A stretch of DNA of 64,000 nucleotides from Ursus arctos (lineage: Eukaryota > Chordata > Mammalia > Carnivora > Ursidae). The translations under genes and the position numbers were made by a program. Positions 50,241 to 63,721 of this stretch are shown piece by piece. The notes under the pieces are model-generated. The model had not been told where the DNA came from. It made no database searches and saw only the letters and a list, made by a program, of their open reading frames with translations. The stretch is taken from assembly GCF_023065955.2 (NCBI RefSeq), contig NW_026623100.1, positions 10,266,501-10,330,500 on the forward strand. Reading direction: 5' to 3'. The stretch's first letter is position 1, and every line of letters begins with the position of its first letter.

Positions 50241-50610
50241 GAAATACTCTACACCCCACTCCACTCTGCTTGGCTGCTTCTCATTCTTCAGTTCTCCATT
50301 TCAATGTCCTCTCCCTGATAGCTCTAGCTATGTAGCCCCTATTATTGTCTGTTATAACTACCCAGGCTTATCTTGCTTTATAATTATATACTGATTTGTT
50401 TGTCTACATTTCCTATTAGGCTCATGTTTTTTAAACTCCAGTCTTGACCTATTAATGTGTGATAAAATCATTTTAAAAGATGAAATCAAATATAAAATCA
50501 AATATAAAATGTTAAATAAGTAAATAGTATAGGATAAACATTGTATTGTAAAACTTGCTGGGTTTAATGTCTGTGCTAGTATATAATATAAAATATATAT
50601 ATATAAATAT

Positions 50611-50810
50611 TTTTTTAAAAGATTTTATTTTTTTATTTATTCGACAGAGATAGAGACAGCCAGCGAGAGAGGGAACACAAGCAGGGGGAGTGGGAGAGGA
50701 AGAAGCAGGCTCATAGTGGAGGAGCCTGATGCGAGGCTCGATCCCATAACGCTGGGATCACGCCCTGAGCTGAAGGCAGACACTTAACCGCTGTGCCACC
50801 CAGGCGCCCC
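50611..50810 (-). mobile_element. CAN-SINE, ursid-type
   Basis: Antisense copy with GACAGCCAGCGAGAGAGGGA and ACCCAGGCGCCCC. Confidence 0.93.
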
Positions 50811-51750
50811 AAAATATATTTCTTTACTCTAGTTTTTAAGGAGTTTGAAAGCCAGTACACTAAACTGTCAATTCCTGAGGCTAGTAATCATGTCTCTTTC
50901 ACTCACCATGAACCAACAACTACAAAGTACCTGGGACATAGTAGGCATTCAGAAAACACACAGTAAATACTGTAGAAATCAGAGGAGTATGTGAATGAAC
51001 TGCAGAGACACAAAGTGGTTGGCAGTGATGTTACTCCTTGAAGAAATTTGACAATGAAGAGATGTAGAGACACAAAACCTTAAGCAGGGGTTTTGGGGAA
51101 AGAAGAGACATAAGCGTGTTCATTCACTATGTGTAAGGATCCAGTAAGTGGAGAGAGAAAATTTAAGATAAAAAAGATAAATATTTAATAGAAGGCCCAA
51201 ACAGGTTGGAAAGGACAAAGATCCAGGTACAACTAGCCTTAAGGAAAAGGTGTTATTTGAGAGTGAATGAGAAATGGTAAGAGGAAATGGGGTGCTGAAG
51301 GAGCTCATTTATGAAGGCCTCCACTGTCAAATTATGAGTCAAGATTTGTGACAAGAGAAGTCGAGTTCTGAGTTTAAGAAAAGTGGAAACATTTATGAAT
51401 AAGGCCTCTGAAGAATGAGGGAGTCAATGGAGAGGAGTTGACTCTGACACCAATAGAGGATAAATAGAAATATGAAATTGGGTTAGTCTGCATGATTATG
51501 TGAATTTTCTTCCAGCATTGCCTGCCATCTGGGTATGATAGTGAAAAATCAGTTGATGGAATGATAATAAAACAATGGTCATTGTAGGTCAAGAGAGAAA
51601 AGCAAATGAGAATGCTGGTAAGACAAGACCATATACTTGAAAGAACTCAGGGTTGGATAGGAAGGGAGATGAAGCAAGAGATTGGGAGGGTTAAGGGCTT
51701 AGAAAAGTGCAGTGGGCTTAATTTAACGGGAGAGGATGGAGGATAAGAAA
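50811..51750. other. No gene; traces of old repeats
   Basis: MIR/L2-like tail near 50,925-50,970; the rest is unrecognised purine-rich sequence. Confidence 0.4.
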
Positions 51751-51754
51751 GTAC

Positions 51755-52020
51755 AGCTGACACTTGAATAACGTGGGGGTTAGAGGTGCTGACCACGGCA
51801 CAGTTGAAAATCCACATGTAACTTTTGACTCCCCAAAAACTTAACTAGTAGCCTATCGACCAGAAGCCTTACTAGTAATCATCAAGACTCATTTTGTATG
51901 TACTATGTTCTTAAAATAAAGCTAGAAAAAAATGTTACTTAAAAATCCTAAGAGAAAATACATTTATAGCACTGTAAAAAATCTACATATAATTTAAACC
52001 ATGCAGCTCAAACCCACTAT
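51755..52020 (+). mobile_element. Tigger/MER2-type DNA transposon fragment
   Basis: CAGCTGACACTTGAATAACGTGGGGGTTAG after a TA, then CACATGTAACTTTTGACTCCCCAAAAACTTAACTAGTAGCC, as in MER2/Tigger. Confidence 0.75.
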
Positions 52021-52323
52021 CAACTTTGTAATTAAAAGGAAGAATTTTAGAGTTTAAGGTATCAGAGGTGACAAGAAGCCTGAGTTATATTCCTTAGAGT
52101 TAAGAAAAAGAACTAAATCAGAGCTCACGGTGTCAAATACCGTATACACACCCATGATGGTAACAGAGAAAGGAGCAGATACATGTGTGCTAGATTAAAA
52201 AAAAAAAATTGATGAAGAAAGAGAATATCCTACAGACCATAAGAAAATATGGACTAGGTGACAATTTCTAATGGGGAATAGTTACTGAGAAACTAGGTCT
52301 TTTTTTAAGGTATATATATGATG

Positions 52324-52450
52324 AGGGTGCCTGGCTGGCTCAGTTGGTAGAACATATGACTCTTAATCTCAGGGTTGTGAGTTCAAGCCCCATGTTGGGT
52401 GTAGAGATTACTAAAAAAAAAAAAAAACAAACAAACAAACAAACAAAAAA
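52324..52450 (+). mobile_element. Short CAN-SINE just past the LIPT1 3' end
   Basis: Head-only copy (GGGTGCCTGGCTGGCTCAG ... TGTAGAGATTACT) with A-run and CAAA repeats. Confidence 0.85.
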
Positions 52451-52520
52451 AAACATACAATGTACCTTAAACATTTTATTATCTCATAAAAACTGTTAAT
52501 ATTAAGAAGTTTATTTGGAA

Positions 52521-53844
<1,324 letters not shown>

Positions 53845-53857
53845 AAAAATGGAAGAC

Positions 53858-55218
53858 AAGTTAATTGGGAAAAAGAAAATTAAATTGTATTTTCTGGCTA
53901 TTGATTCTTGGTTATTTTAGGTAAACTTTCCCAAGTATCCAGCTGCTTTTGTCTTTTAGCTTTATCCTTAGTCTTTAGCAACCCTGTAACAGAGTACTCA
54001 ATGGAAATAAAGACAAACCTCAAATAATTTCAGTTGAACTGGAGTACGGGTGCAGATTTTTCAAACAATAAATCTGCAAATTCATTATTTAATATATTTC
54101 AAAGCCAAACAAATTATCTTGAATTCATAGGTAATACATGTTCATTGAGAAAAATGAGAAAATACATATAAAGAGCAAAATAAAAGAATCCATAATACCA
54201 CCACTGCAGATAACTACAATTAACACTTTGGTGTATACCCGTTTTTTTCTGTGCACGAGTAAACACTACCCCCCTGTCCAAATTGGAACCATACTGTTAT
54301 TTCATTCAATGTTAAATCTATTTTTACATCAGCTTTAATGTGTAATATTCCATTATCAGATATACCACAGTTTACTACAAAATCAGTCTTAGTTCGTAAT
54401 TTTAGATTGTTTTAGTTTTTCAGTGTTATCAATGACGTATTCATGAATATCTCTGTGGAAAGCTTTATGTCCTTAAAATACTTAAAAAAAATAATTCCTA
54501 TTTACTTTGAGACTTGATTTACTAGCAGTATAATTCTTTTATTTAGATCAATATTTATTTAGGATAGACCCCCTGAGGTTAGGGGCAGAGGCAATTAGAG
54601 TAGCGGGGCTATATGGAAAGGCTATGAACAATTTCATTATGTTTGGACACTTTACATGTTATTTTTGCTAGCACTGCTGATGGCAACAGGCTGAAAATAC
54701 TAGCTATAGTAATCAAGTATTCTGAGTAGTTATGTTTGTAAAGAAACCATTCTATTCCAATTCTATTTCTTAGGATGCTCATAATTTTTCTCCAGGTTAA
54801 AGAACTAGGATAAAATGGGTTATTAAAGTCCAAAGCCAGGCCAAAATCTTTTGTAGTTACTAATGTCCTACAAGCACAAATAAGAGTCTTCATATTTTCA
54901 TCACTCTTGATACATTCTGATAAACTACATACACTACAAAAAAGTTAAGCCAATTTATATTTTCTCTGTCTACAAATGTCAGGAGAGGTTTAATAGAGGG
55001 ATACATAAATTGAGTCTCAAAATATGATGGTGTTTACCAAATTGATGGAAGTAAAGCATATGCCAGGCATACACAAAGACAGGGTCATCTAATAGTAAGG
55101 CGCGTTTTGGATACTCCCTCCTCAGGGATGGAGTTACACTATTGGTCTTCTAGCTCCACTGAAACCTATGGCTACGCCGTCCTAGGAAGCCTCTGCAGCC
55201 CGACTGAATTTCTTTGTT
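53858..55218. other. LIPT1 5' intron, no repeat recognised with confidence
   Basis: Unique-looking; it begins just outside the SINE duplication. Confidence 0.45.
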
Positions 55219-55232
55219 TAAACTCTATTCTT

Positions 55233-55428
55233 GGGGTGCCTGGGTGGTGCAGCGGTTAAGCGTCTGCCTTCGGCTCAGGGCATGATCCCAGCGTTGTGGC
55301 ATCGAGCCCCACATCAGGCTCTTCCACTATGAGCCTGCTTCTTCCTCTCCCACTCCCCCTGCTTGTGTTCCCTCTCTCGCTGGCTGTCTCTATCTCTGTT
55401 AAATAAATAAAATCTTAAAAAAAAAAAT
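55233..55428 (+). mobile_element. CAN-SINE
   Basis: GGGGTGCCTGGGTGGTGCAG head and AAATAAATAAAATCTT tail, duplication AAACTCTATTCTTGG on both sides. Lies between the LIPT1 coding exon and the CpG island. Confidence 0.93.
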
Positions 55429-55469
55429 AAACTCTATTCTTGGTTCTGACTGACTGATTGACTTTGATA

Positions 55470-56060
55470 TAGTCCTTCCTTCCCTGGACAAATATTTATG
55501 GAGTGCTGACTATGCACGAGATAGGAAGGGAATAGAGAAGGGGAGGAGACAAATTCATTGTAATTCTAAAACATTTGGACTTTCTCTAAAAGCAGCTGGG
55601 ATCTATTTAAGTGTTTTAAGCAGACAAGCGTAAGTCAGCCATTATACAGAACTGCCTCTGCGGACAGTGTTCAGCATGGATTTAAGAAGAGACAGACCAG
55701 GAGCAGGGAGACTGGTTGATAGACTCATGCAATCGTCTAAGCTAGACACAATGAGCACCTGGACTAGGGCAGCAGACATCAATGCAAGAGAACTGAGCAC
55801 ATTCAGATTCTGCTGGGAGTTGGGAAGGGAGGCAGGGCAACACCAGTGAAGGGAGGTCTCTGACAAAGTGGTAGTGCTGGGATCCAATGCAGGTAGGGAG
55901 GGAGGCAGCCTTGAGAACAAACAGGAAACTCTTCCATTGTGATCCAAGAGAGAAACAGTAAGGAACAGGGGTGGTGGACCATGATATGCTGAACGATGTC
56001 TATGGATTTGCAGATTTTCAAAGACCTTGTGGTACATCCCTCCCTAAGTTTAGGGCTCTG
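55470..56060 (-). mobile_element. L2-like LINE, antisense
   Basis: AAATATTTATGGAGTGCTGACTATGCACGAG and GGAGCAGGGAGACTGGTTGATAG follow an antisense L2-type 3' region. Family uncertain. Confidence 0.5.
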
Positions 56061-56114
56061 ACTCTTGTCTGCATATGCAGAATGTGGCAGGATGCAAAGT
56101 GATTAAGATCTTAC

Positions 56115-56345
56115 GATTTTTTCCCCCTCATTTTACTGAGACATAACTGATATAACATTGTATTAAAGTATAAAACATAATGATTTGATATCTGAATATA
56201 CCGAAAAATGATTATCACAGTAAGTTTAATTAACATCCATCACCTCACAGTTACAATTTTCTTCCATGTGATGAGAATTTTTAAGATCTACTTTCTTAGC
56301 AACTTTCAAATATGCAATACAGTATTTTTAACTATAGTCACTTAC
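56115..56345 (-). mobile_element. L1 3' UTR fragment, antisense
   Basis: TTTTACTGAGACATAACTGATATAACATTG to TTAACTATAGTCA, related to 13,830-14,060. Confidence 0.75.
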
Positions 56346-56545
56346 AGAGCTTAACTATTAATCCTGGCTCTGCCACTTGCTAACTGAATAACCTAAGGCA
56401 AGTAGTTTAACCTCTGGCTGCTTCAACTGTCCCATTTATAAAATGTTCCTACCTCACAAAATGGTGGAGAGAATTAAATGAGTTAACATGCATAAAGCAC
56501 TCATGCCTGGCAAACTGAAATGCTCGATAATGTTAACTGCTATAC
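56345..56545 (+). repeat. MIR SINE
   Basis: CCTGGCTCTGCCACTTGCTAACTG ... CTCACAAAATGGTGGAGAGAATTAAATGAGTTAACATGC. Confidence 0.85.
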
Positions 56546-56809
56546 AGAGTTCCTACCTTCCCATCTCTATTCCTCTCATACCATTCCTGTCAGATGACAG
56601 GTATTCCCAACAGGAGCTTAAATAGGAAAGTGTGCAAAGATCCCCAACCAAGACACATTAAAGTGCCATTTATTTTGATAAATTAACAATAGTGAAAGAT
56701 ATTGACTTTGGTAAAAAATGTAACTTGTTAGGGTTCCCAAATTGTTCCAATTTATGTATTATTAGTGCACAAAATATAAATATCTCTATTCATCCAGGCA
56801 TTGTGTATG

Positions 56810-57190
56810 CAGTGTGAGTGAAATATAGCAAAGGTATTAATTCAACAAATCTTGCATCTACCACATGACAGGCATTATTCTAGGCACTTAGGATTGTGCC
56901 TATATTGTGAACCAAATAAGTAAAGATGATAATAAGGACTATATGAAAAAGCAGAGCTGGGAAAGAGGGAATTGGAAATTAACCGTGAGAGGAACTACTC
57001 TGTGATACTAAATAGGGTTGTCAGGCTAGGCTTCATTAAAAGGTGACATTTGAGCAAAGACTGAGAGAACTCAGTGAGTTAGGCTGAGAACCTACTATGT
57101 GCTAGAAACTGTTCTAGACATCTGAACACATAAACAAAAAGGCCCCGTGAGGATGTAACATTTCAACTAAGCCCCGAAGGAGAGAAAGAA
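56810..57190 (-). mobile_element. L2-like fragment, antisense
   Basis: TTCATTAAAAGGTGACATTTGAGCAAAGACTGAG (57,031-57,064), a common antisense L2 segment. Confidence 0.6.
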
Positions 57191-57989
57191 TCACACAAAG
57201 AATGAGGAAACAGAAGGATGTTGGAAAAAGACCCAAGTGCCAATTTATTAATTTACAAAGAGAACTGAAGGCTATCAACTGGATGTTCAGATCAGCCTGT
57301 CCAAAAACTCTGTGTAGGACTACTGGTAAGCCAACTTATCTTAAGTTTGCTCAGTGAAGACAGAACCTGAACAAAAGGACAGAGTTATAGGACTTGAGAG
57401 TCTGATGGGATGAGCCACGAAGAAATCACGTTCTCTACTTCTGGGCTCTGGAAAGATCCTGGTAAAGCCAGGATACCTCTCTCTCCTAGAGGAGGCTTGG
57501 ATTCATCTGAACAGAGGCATTTCTCTTTTATTCAGTCCTTTAGTAACAGATCAGACGTCCGGCTGAATGACAGTCTTTCTTTAATGGTCAGGATATGTCC
57601 AGGCTTGAAGGCCTGGTGAAATACTGCTTCTTTAAATCAACTCTGCATGTGACTACTCTCACCTTGTAATGACTGATTTTATAGTTTTTCCCCAAAGAAC
57701 AATCCATGTTCTAGGGGGACGCTTTGCTACCACCACTTTGCAATGCCAAACATGCTTCTTCAACACTGAAAAGAAAGCAAAAAATAACAATCCTCTCTAT
57801 CGTCCTAGGTAGGCCCAGCTCCTTCAAAACACTTTATTAAGTTATTCTGCCACATCTATGACAGTATGTAACTTACCCAGAGTCTCACGACGGTCATGCG
57901 CTTGTTTTATGTCGCCTTCTTGGCTCCCTGTGGGAATGCACAGAGCTGGCACCCAACACGTTTTAGCTTTTTACCCTCCTATGTTGGGG
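57191..57989. other. No gene or repeat recognised; flank of the CpG island
   Basis: Unique-looking sequence that becomes GC-rich toward 58,000. Confidence 0.45.
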
Positions 57990-58710
57990 ATGGGCCGTAC
58001 CTAACCGAGGAGTTAGGTCCTCCCAAGTGCTGAGCGAAAACCCCGGCGCGTACAGCACCAGCAGCGGCGGCCCGGGGCGGTGCGCGCGCGGGGCCCGGCT
58101 TCAGGGTCCCAGGTCCCTGCCTGCCACCTGCCGCCCGCCCCAGCGCCCCACTTCCAGCGTCGCCCACCTGCTGCTTCCGGTCGCGCCTAGGGCCGCTTGC
58201 TGGCTCGTTCAGGAGAAGGACGCGTGTGACCCGACGCCCCGCAGGCTGCGAGCGCTGCCAGCCGGAAACGCCGAGAGGAGGCGGGGCCGCGCCCGGGCCG
58301 GGGAGGTGGGCGGTGCCCCTCCGGCCTCGCTCTTCGCGGCGGGCGGGCGCGCGCTCGGAGTGTTTCTGCCCGCGGGGTTCCCGAGGAGGCGGCCTGCGGA
58401 GAGGCCCAGCCGGCGCCAAGCCAGAGCATATAGAAGCGGGGACGCAGGGCACGTTCCAATGGTCGTATGAAAAGTCATAGCGCCCCCCGTTCACATGGAG
58501 GTCCTCGCATGACAGCGCAGAGCTAACGGTCGCCCGGGGCGAATGTAGGAGAGGCGGCTGTGGCACGCTGGTGGGGGGGGAGGGCCCTCGCGGAGCGAGG
58601 CTAGCGGGAGGGCCCCGGGAAGCCGGGGCGGCCCGAGCACCAGCAAACACCTACTGAACTTGACGGGTTCCGCCAGGTCTTCACGCATCTGCTCATAGTC
58701 CAAAGGGCAC
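57990..58710. promoter_or_regulatory. CpG island, probable shared promoter of LIPT1 (-) and TSGA10 (+)
   Basis: Very GC-rich and full of CpG, with GC boxes such as GGGCGG and an ETS-like TTCCGG near 58,175. It lies about 4.4 kb upstream of the LIPT1 coding exon. In human, LIPT1 and TSGA10 start divergently from one such island (recalled). No TSGA10 coding exon is visible up to 64,000, so any TSGA10 sequence here would be 5' noncoding exon or intron. Long open frames in the island are composition artefacts. Confidence 0.75.
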
Positions 58711-58924
58711 AAAACTCCACTTGGAAGCTGAGGAAGCTAAAATCAGTTTTGACAAATTGCATTTAAAGGAATAAACGCTGCTCTGCCCAGTAGAGATGGG
58801 AACTGGTAGGAAGGACTGGGTCAGAAAACACACACCCTTAGGCTAAAGAATGTTACCCATCTGTGGTTGGCAAGAAAATACTTTCTCAGCCAGATGGGGG
58901 CAATTCCTCCAGCAAGCCAAAGTT

Positions 58925-59260
58925 TTAGTTAACTATTGCCGCATAACAAACGGCCTCAAATATCAGCGGCTTAAGACGATTTATTTCTAGCATTTATATG
59001 GTTTCACCTGGGCTTTATTCAACCAGGGTTGGCTGAGCTGGAAGGTCCAGGCTGGTCCTGTTCACACCCTTGTTGGTTCCTGCTTAGTGGCTGCTGGGGC
59101 ACCTCAGTTCAGGTCTAGCCTTGGAAGAGGCCCTGCAGCCACATTCTATTGGCCAAAGCAACAAGCAAAGTCAGGCCAGAGAGAAAGGGTGGAGCGGTGG
59201 ACTCCACCTCCTGATGAGAGGAGCCCAAATAATTTGTAGCCATCTTTTTCAGTCTTGCTC
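58925..59260 (-). mobile_element. MaLR LTR (MLT1-like), antisense
   Basis: TTAACTATTGCCGCATAACAAACGGCCTCAAA...AGCGGCTTAAGACGATTTATTTC and GGTTGGCTGAGCTGG. Confidence 0.7.
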
Positions 59261-59929
59261 AGAAATGAAATCTTTCTCTGCGAATAGAAACTAACCAAGA
59301 CTTGCATCTTGGAATAAGAAGCATCCAGTGTTCACAATTTGGTGACACTGAGCAGGCCTCCATAAAAAGCAACAATAAAGACACAGTGGCTCATTTACCA
59401 ATACCCTTTTGATTGAAGTCACTCTGAGTTCCTTTCTTGTATTATGCATATGGAACGAACTGTGTACAGAGTTAGCCCCAGTAGGAATTTTCCTGGTTAT
59501 TAAAAATAGCCACACAAAACTGTCCCTTTGCTTATATTCTATCTTCCTAAATTTCATTTTTCTGAAATTTGAGATGGTAGTTTTTCCCCCCTATTTTCTA
59601 CTGAGGTGGTTTTCAAGAATCCCACTCCCTCCTTCCTACTCTGAGACATTTGTCTTTTGGTTATTTTTAATCCCTTTCTTACTTCATCTTCTCCCCTGGT
59701 ACCTTCTTCCATTGACACTCAGACGTGAACATCATAACCCTCCAGTGACCTCACTACTTTTTTCCACCTTTCATCCTGCCCACTTCCCTTTAGAGCAGAG
59801 CTTCAAGGACTTGCTACACATCTAGTATCTGCTTCTTTACTTCCCATTCGTAATCAGCCTACTCCAACATTTCTTCTGTCCCTATACCATCAAGTGTGCT
59901 TCTTCAAGGGGTGGGGGTGAAATGGGTCA
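59261..59929. other. No gene recognised
   Basis: Possible L2 trace near 59,640-59,800. The 138-codon frame at 59,409 has no recognisable product. Confidence 0.4.
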
Positions 59930-60370
59930 AGGTGGTCAAAGGTATAAACTTCCAGTTATAAGATAAATAAGTCCTGGGGATCTAATGTGCAGCACGGTGT
60001 CTATACTTAACAATATTGTCTTATATTTAAAAGGTGCTGAGAGATCTTAAAAGTTCTCATCACAGAAAAAAAAATTGTAACTGTGTGGTGATGGATGTTA
60101 ACTTATTGTGTTGTTTTGCATTGTATACATATATAAAATCATTATGTTGTACACCTAAAACTAATACAATGTCATATGTCAATTATATTTCCATTAAAAA
60201 TAGAAATAAAGAATAAATGAAATTCTTTAAATCATTAAAGAAAGTATTCAGGGCTGATGAAGAATGAAGTCAGTTATGTATTCTCAAACGGTTGTGGGGA
60301 GAGGGAAAGGCCTTGTACTAGCAACTTTTCTGTAAATTTGACATTGTTTAAAAGTAAAAGGAAAATAATA
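59930..60370 (+). mobile_element. L1 3' UTR fragment, sense
   Basis: AATATTGTCTTATATTTAAAAGGTGCTGAGAG, TACACCTAAAACTAATACAATGTCATATGTCAATTATATTT. Confidence 0.78.
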
Positions 60371-60404
60371 TATGTTAGGTGTCTGACACTGTAATAAAGA
60401 CTGT

Positions 60405-60421
60405 TATCCCCCCCCCCCCCA
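60405..60421. repeat. Poly(C) run
   Basis: About 13-14 C in a row; a similar run of ten is at 24,976-24,985. Confidence 0.9.
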
Positions 60422-60429
60422 ATGTCCCT

Positions 60430-60830
60430 TTACCCTTAATCCATGCATCTATTCTTCAGCTGCTGTGGGTGTAGGAGCTGTTGTGGCCAGAGACACCTGA
60501 GTGATTCATGCTACTTCCCTGCTCCTCCAGCCTCCCTCTTTGGCTTTGCGGTGGCAACCAAGGCCAGACTGGCAGGCGGTACAATAATCTTACCCTTTGC
60601 CTCAAAGTGAGTAATGGGACAAACTGTGCTGTCTGGTCCTTCTAGAGCACCCTGTGGATCAGGCCAAGAATTTATCTGAGCTCTCATCCTTAGCTGACTC
60701 CTGTTTCCCTATCTTGCTTCCTTCACTTCGTTACATGCTTTTCCTCAAGAGCACACTCTCAAATATCATGTCCACCTGAATCCCTGTCTCAGGCAGCTTC
60801 TAGGGAGTCCTAATTAAGACAGTCACACAC
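60430..60830. mobile_element. Possible LTR-like repeat
   Basis: The ending (CACCTGAATCCCTGTCTCAGGCAGCTTCTAGGGAGTCCTAATTAAGACA) recalls a MaLR-type or other LTR end. Family uncertain. Confidence 0.4.
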
Positions 60831-61505
60831 TAACTCAATCAATGAAAGCTTTTATTGTTAGCATCCATGACAACACCAATAGATGCAATACCAATGCATG
60901 TATAATAGGTATAATGCATGTATAATCCTTATTTTATGGATATGTTGTATTTAAAGTCTCCTAAAATCCTTATTTTTGCTGAACTACACTTTTTTATATG
61001 GGGCATTTACTATCTTATTAGAAACAACAGAATTCTGAAAAGTAGTCTCTTTAAGATACCGCTTGTAGGATTCTCCCAAAACACCTAAGTGAAGTTGTTG
61101 TGCTTATTAAACTTGTTCCATCCCACCTCTTTCAGGAAGTCTTTGTGGATTTCCCTTCTTGAGTATGCTGCTAAAACTATGGCTTAGATTGGATTTGGGT
61201 ATTCCAATTTTCTGTTGTCTTAGCAGCAATGGTTCTCAGTGAGGGTAATTAATGTTTGCATTTTTTATAGTCTCAATGACTGGTGTGTGCTACTGTATTT
61301 CACATCCTGCAATGCAGGAGGCATCAAGCACAATGAAAGGTCATCCCAAATTCAGCATCCAACATGACTATCAAATGTTGTGTTTGACACTCATGGAGAT
61401 GAAAAACAAAGCTGTAACTAAGCCAAGCCCCTGTTAAAAAAAAAAAAAAGAGAGAGTGGTTTTTGCTAAGGTTACTGTAACATTTCATATTGCTAGATTC
61501 AATGG
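60831..61505. other. No gene or confident repeat
   Basis: Includes an A-run followed by (GA)n at about 61,437-61,456. Confidence 0.45.
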
Positions 61506-61509
61506 ACCT

Positions 61510-62260
61510 TTCTACCCTTGTCTGGCCTTTCAGTTGACTACCTCCACTGTAACAACTACTGTGGGCAATCTTGACATTATCTTGTCTTAGTTTTCTACCA
61601 TCTCACTGCCAACTCCTCAGTTCCCTTTGCTAGCTCCCCCATGCTGACTAGCTTCTAAATGTTTGAGTTCCTCAGGACTTTAGCTCACACTATACATTTA
61701 TCTTAAGCAATCTCATTCATTCCCAAGGCTTTCAATACCATTTCTGTATACAACTTCAAAATTCGTATTTTCAGTTCCATACATATAGCTGTCTACTTGC
61801 CTTGGAAACTGGGTTATGTCCCAAAACCATGCTCCTAAGTTCAGTCTTTTCCCCAGAGAACCTCCATGCATAGTCTTTTTAGCTAGAATTCCTTTCTTTT
61901 TCCTCACTTCTCACTTTCAAACCATCATTCTGTCCTGCTAACCTTCACCAGGACTCTATCCCTTTCTCAAGACCTTGACCATTAACCATCATCTTACTTG
62001 GACAACTGTGTCACTACAAAAGCTATAAATAACATGACCTTAGAGAAAACTTCCGAGTTCCCACAATTAAAAATCAAGTTTATGTGTTATGTGTCCTGTC
62101 CCTCTGAACATTTTACTTTTTCTTCATGGCACATCATAATTTGTATCTTATATAATTACTGTCTGATGTTCTATCTTCCCTGGAAGACAGACAGTAAACA
62201 CTATGATGGCAGTGGCTATTTTATTCACTACTATATCCCCAGCAACAACCACAGTGCCAG
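61510..62260 (+). mobile_element. L2 3' region
   Basis: L2-like text through the region, ending CTATATCCCCAGCAACAACCACAGTGCCAGG. Confidence 0.55.
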
Positions 62261-63375
62261 GTTAGGTGAACAAATGAAAGACTTGAGTTTTTTCCTTTCC
62301 CAAAGAATTATGTTCTATAAATGATAAAAAGCATCATCCTATTGGCTGATGTCCCATTCAACAATTTTATTTAGCTCTAAGCTCAATATTCCCTACAAAC
62401 ATATTACACTTGTATTTTTCTGATTTCTAAAATATTGCTTCCCCTAAAAGAAGATGCCTTTTCATCTTTGTTTTTATGAATATTATGGAGATTACTCACA
62501 ATTGGGCATTAGAAATAGCCAATAAATCTTAAAGTACAGGAAAATGTTCTAAACCTAAATAATATAGTTACAGGTCACTATATGTCCACACACAAAATGG
62601 TTTTAATTTCATCTCACAATACTTGGGACAATACTGCTGTCTCGAACTACTAGACATTTCAGTAAGAATGGCAAACTGATATATATAAAACAAGAATTTT
62701 TTTAACACTAGGTATTTTCTTATATTAAATATTGGTAGTATAAAATGGTAGTATCTATAAGATAAACTATTACACTTGGAAATAACTAGTTTGTAATTTT
62801 GAAATGAATTCAATGTGGGGGAAAACAGTTTTAAAAGGATGATTTAAAATGTGAAATGCTTCTCAAGGTATGTAATTTACTGGTCTTATGCAGAGTTTAC
62901 CTGAAGTGATGTTTTATAGAACAGAAATGCAAAAATGCAGCAAGATAAAGTACCCTAAAGCAAAATCCCTAACTAGAAATCTTACAAAATCAGTACACCA
63001 CAAGTAGTGTGAAATACAGATGTCAAATTGTTTGGGCACTGTTTTTTGATCACTTGTTAAAGAAATACATTATAATTAAAATATTTTGGTACCATTTAAA
63101 TACTGTTATTCAAAAATTCTGATTTTTGACAAGGATAGAATGTAATACCAAAGAATTTTGCTTTGAATTTTGGAAAAAAATTTTTTCCCTACAACATTAA
63201 CTTTTTTGAATATGTATCAAAAAAGTGCAGTCTAACGTGATTCATAAATAGTGAAAAATAAGCAATTGTCTTCCTTCATTTTGTTAGGTTTTCCTAATAA
63301 GGTTAAGTTCTCATTCAACATGCTCACTTAGTCAAAAGCAAATTCCGGTTTCTTTGGCAGTATGTACAAATAACT
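62261..63375. other. No gene or repeat recognised; possible 3' UTR of the C2orf15-like gene at the right edge
   Basis: AT-rich unique-looking sequence downstream of the minus-strand stop at 63,376. Confidence 0.45.
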
Positions 63376-63721
63376 TCATTCCACATCTGTCATTTCTATT
63401 CCATCACTTTCTTTAACATATACCACAGAACCCAAGGTTTTCTCTGAAAGAGTTCCCGAGCCAATCTCTTTACTTCTTGTAAAGTGTTCTTGGTTTGTGT
63501 CTTCTAATCTTATTTTCTTGGTGTTTTGAAATAATTGAGTCACTGGTTCCAACTTGGTTTTCTCAGTCCCTTGCATCAAATGATCATCCACTTTTGAATC
63601 CATATGCAGAGCAGATACCTGAGTAGCAGATTTACTAAGGGAAAACCCCATTGGGATGGTCGAGTAAATATAGTTCGCAGGTACCTCTTTAAGTAGTGGA
63701 AACGTTTCTTCAACTTGATTG
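63376..63721 (-). CDS. C2orf15: C2orf15-like small protein, last coding exon
   Basis: On the minus strand a good acceptor (TTATTATTTCTTTTCCAAG) opens an exon at 63,721, and the frame runs open to TGA at 63,378-63,376. An ATG at 63,651 gives a 91-residue protein starting MGFSLSKSATQVSALHMDSK and ending SVVYVKESDGIEMTDVE. This resembles the human C2orf15 product as I remember it, and in human that gene lies antisense within the TSGA10 5' region just upstream of LIPT1, which matches this spot. The protein is hydrophilic, with no membrane segment or known domain and no known function. The frame stays open past the acceptor to an ATG at 63,765, so a longer start is possible; upstream exons were not found. 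Identity is from memory only. Confidence 0.68.

Larger units (their letters stand above)
46180..50455 (+). mobile_element. L2 LINE segments interrupted by LTR insertions
   Basis: L2-like wording occurs at 46,180-46,430 (ACTGAAATTGCTCTTGTCAAGGTCAACAATGAC), 47,600-47,990 (GTTGCTCAAATAAGAAATCTAGGAGTCATTCTTGATTC), 49,330-49,700 and 50,245-50,455, all in the same orientation and in 5'-to-3' L2 order. The MaLR and solo LTRs lie between them. 46,430-47,600 holds sequence I do not recognise, including a possible antisense LTR-like end near 46,990-47,110. Confidence 0.6.

Noticed and set aside
55642..56037. 131-codon minus-strand frame
   Set aside because: Lies on an antisense L2-like repeat; no conserved protein seen.
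57979..58650. 223-codon minus-strand frame and several others in the CpG island
   Set aside because: Pro/Ala/Arg/Gly-rich frames open on both strands because GC-rich DNA lacks stops; no known domain.
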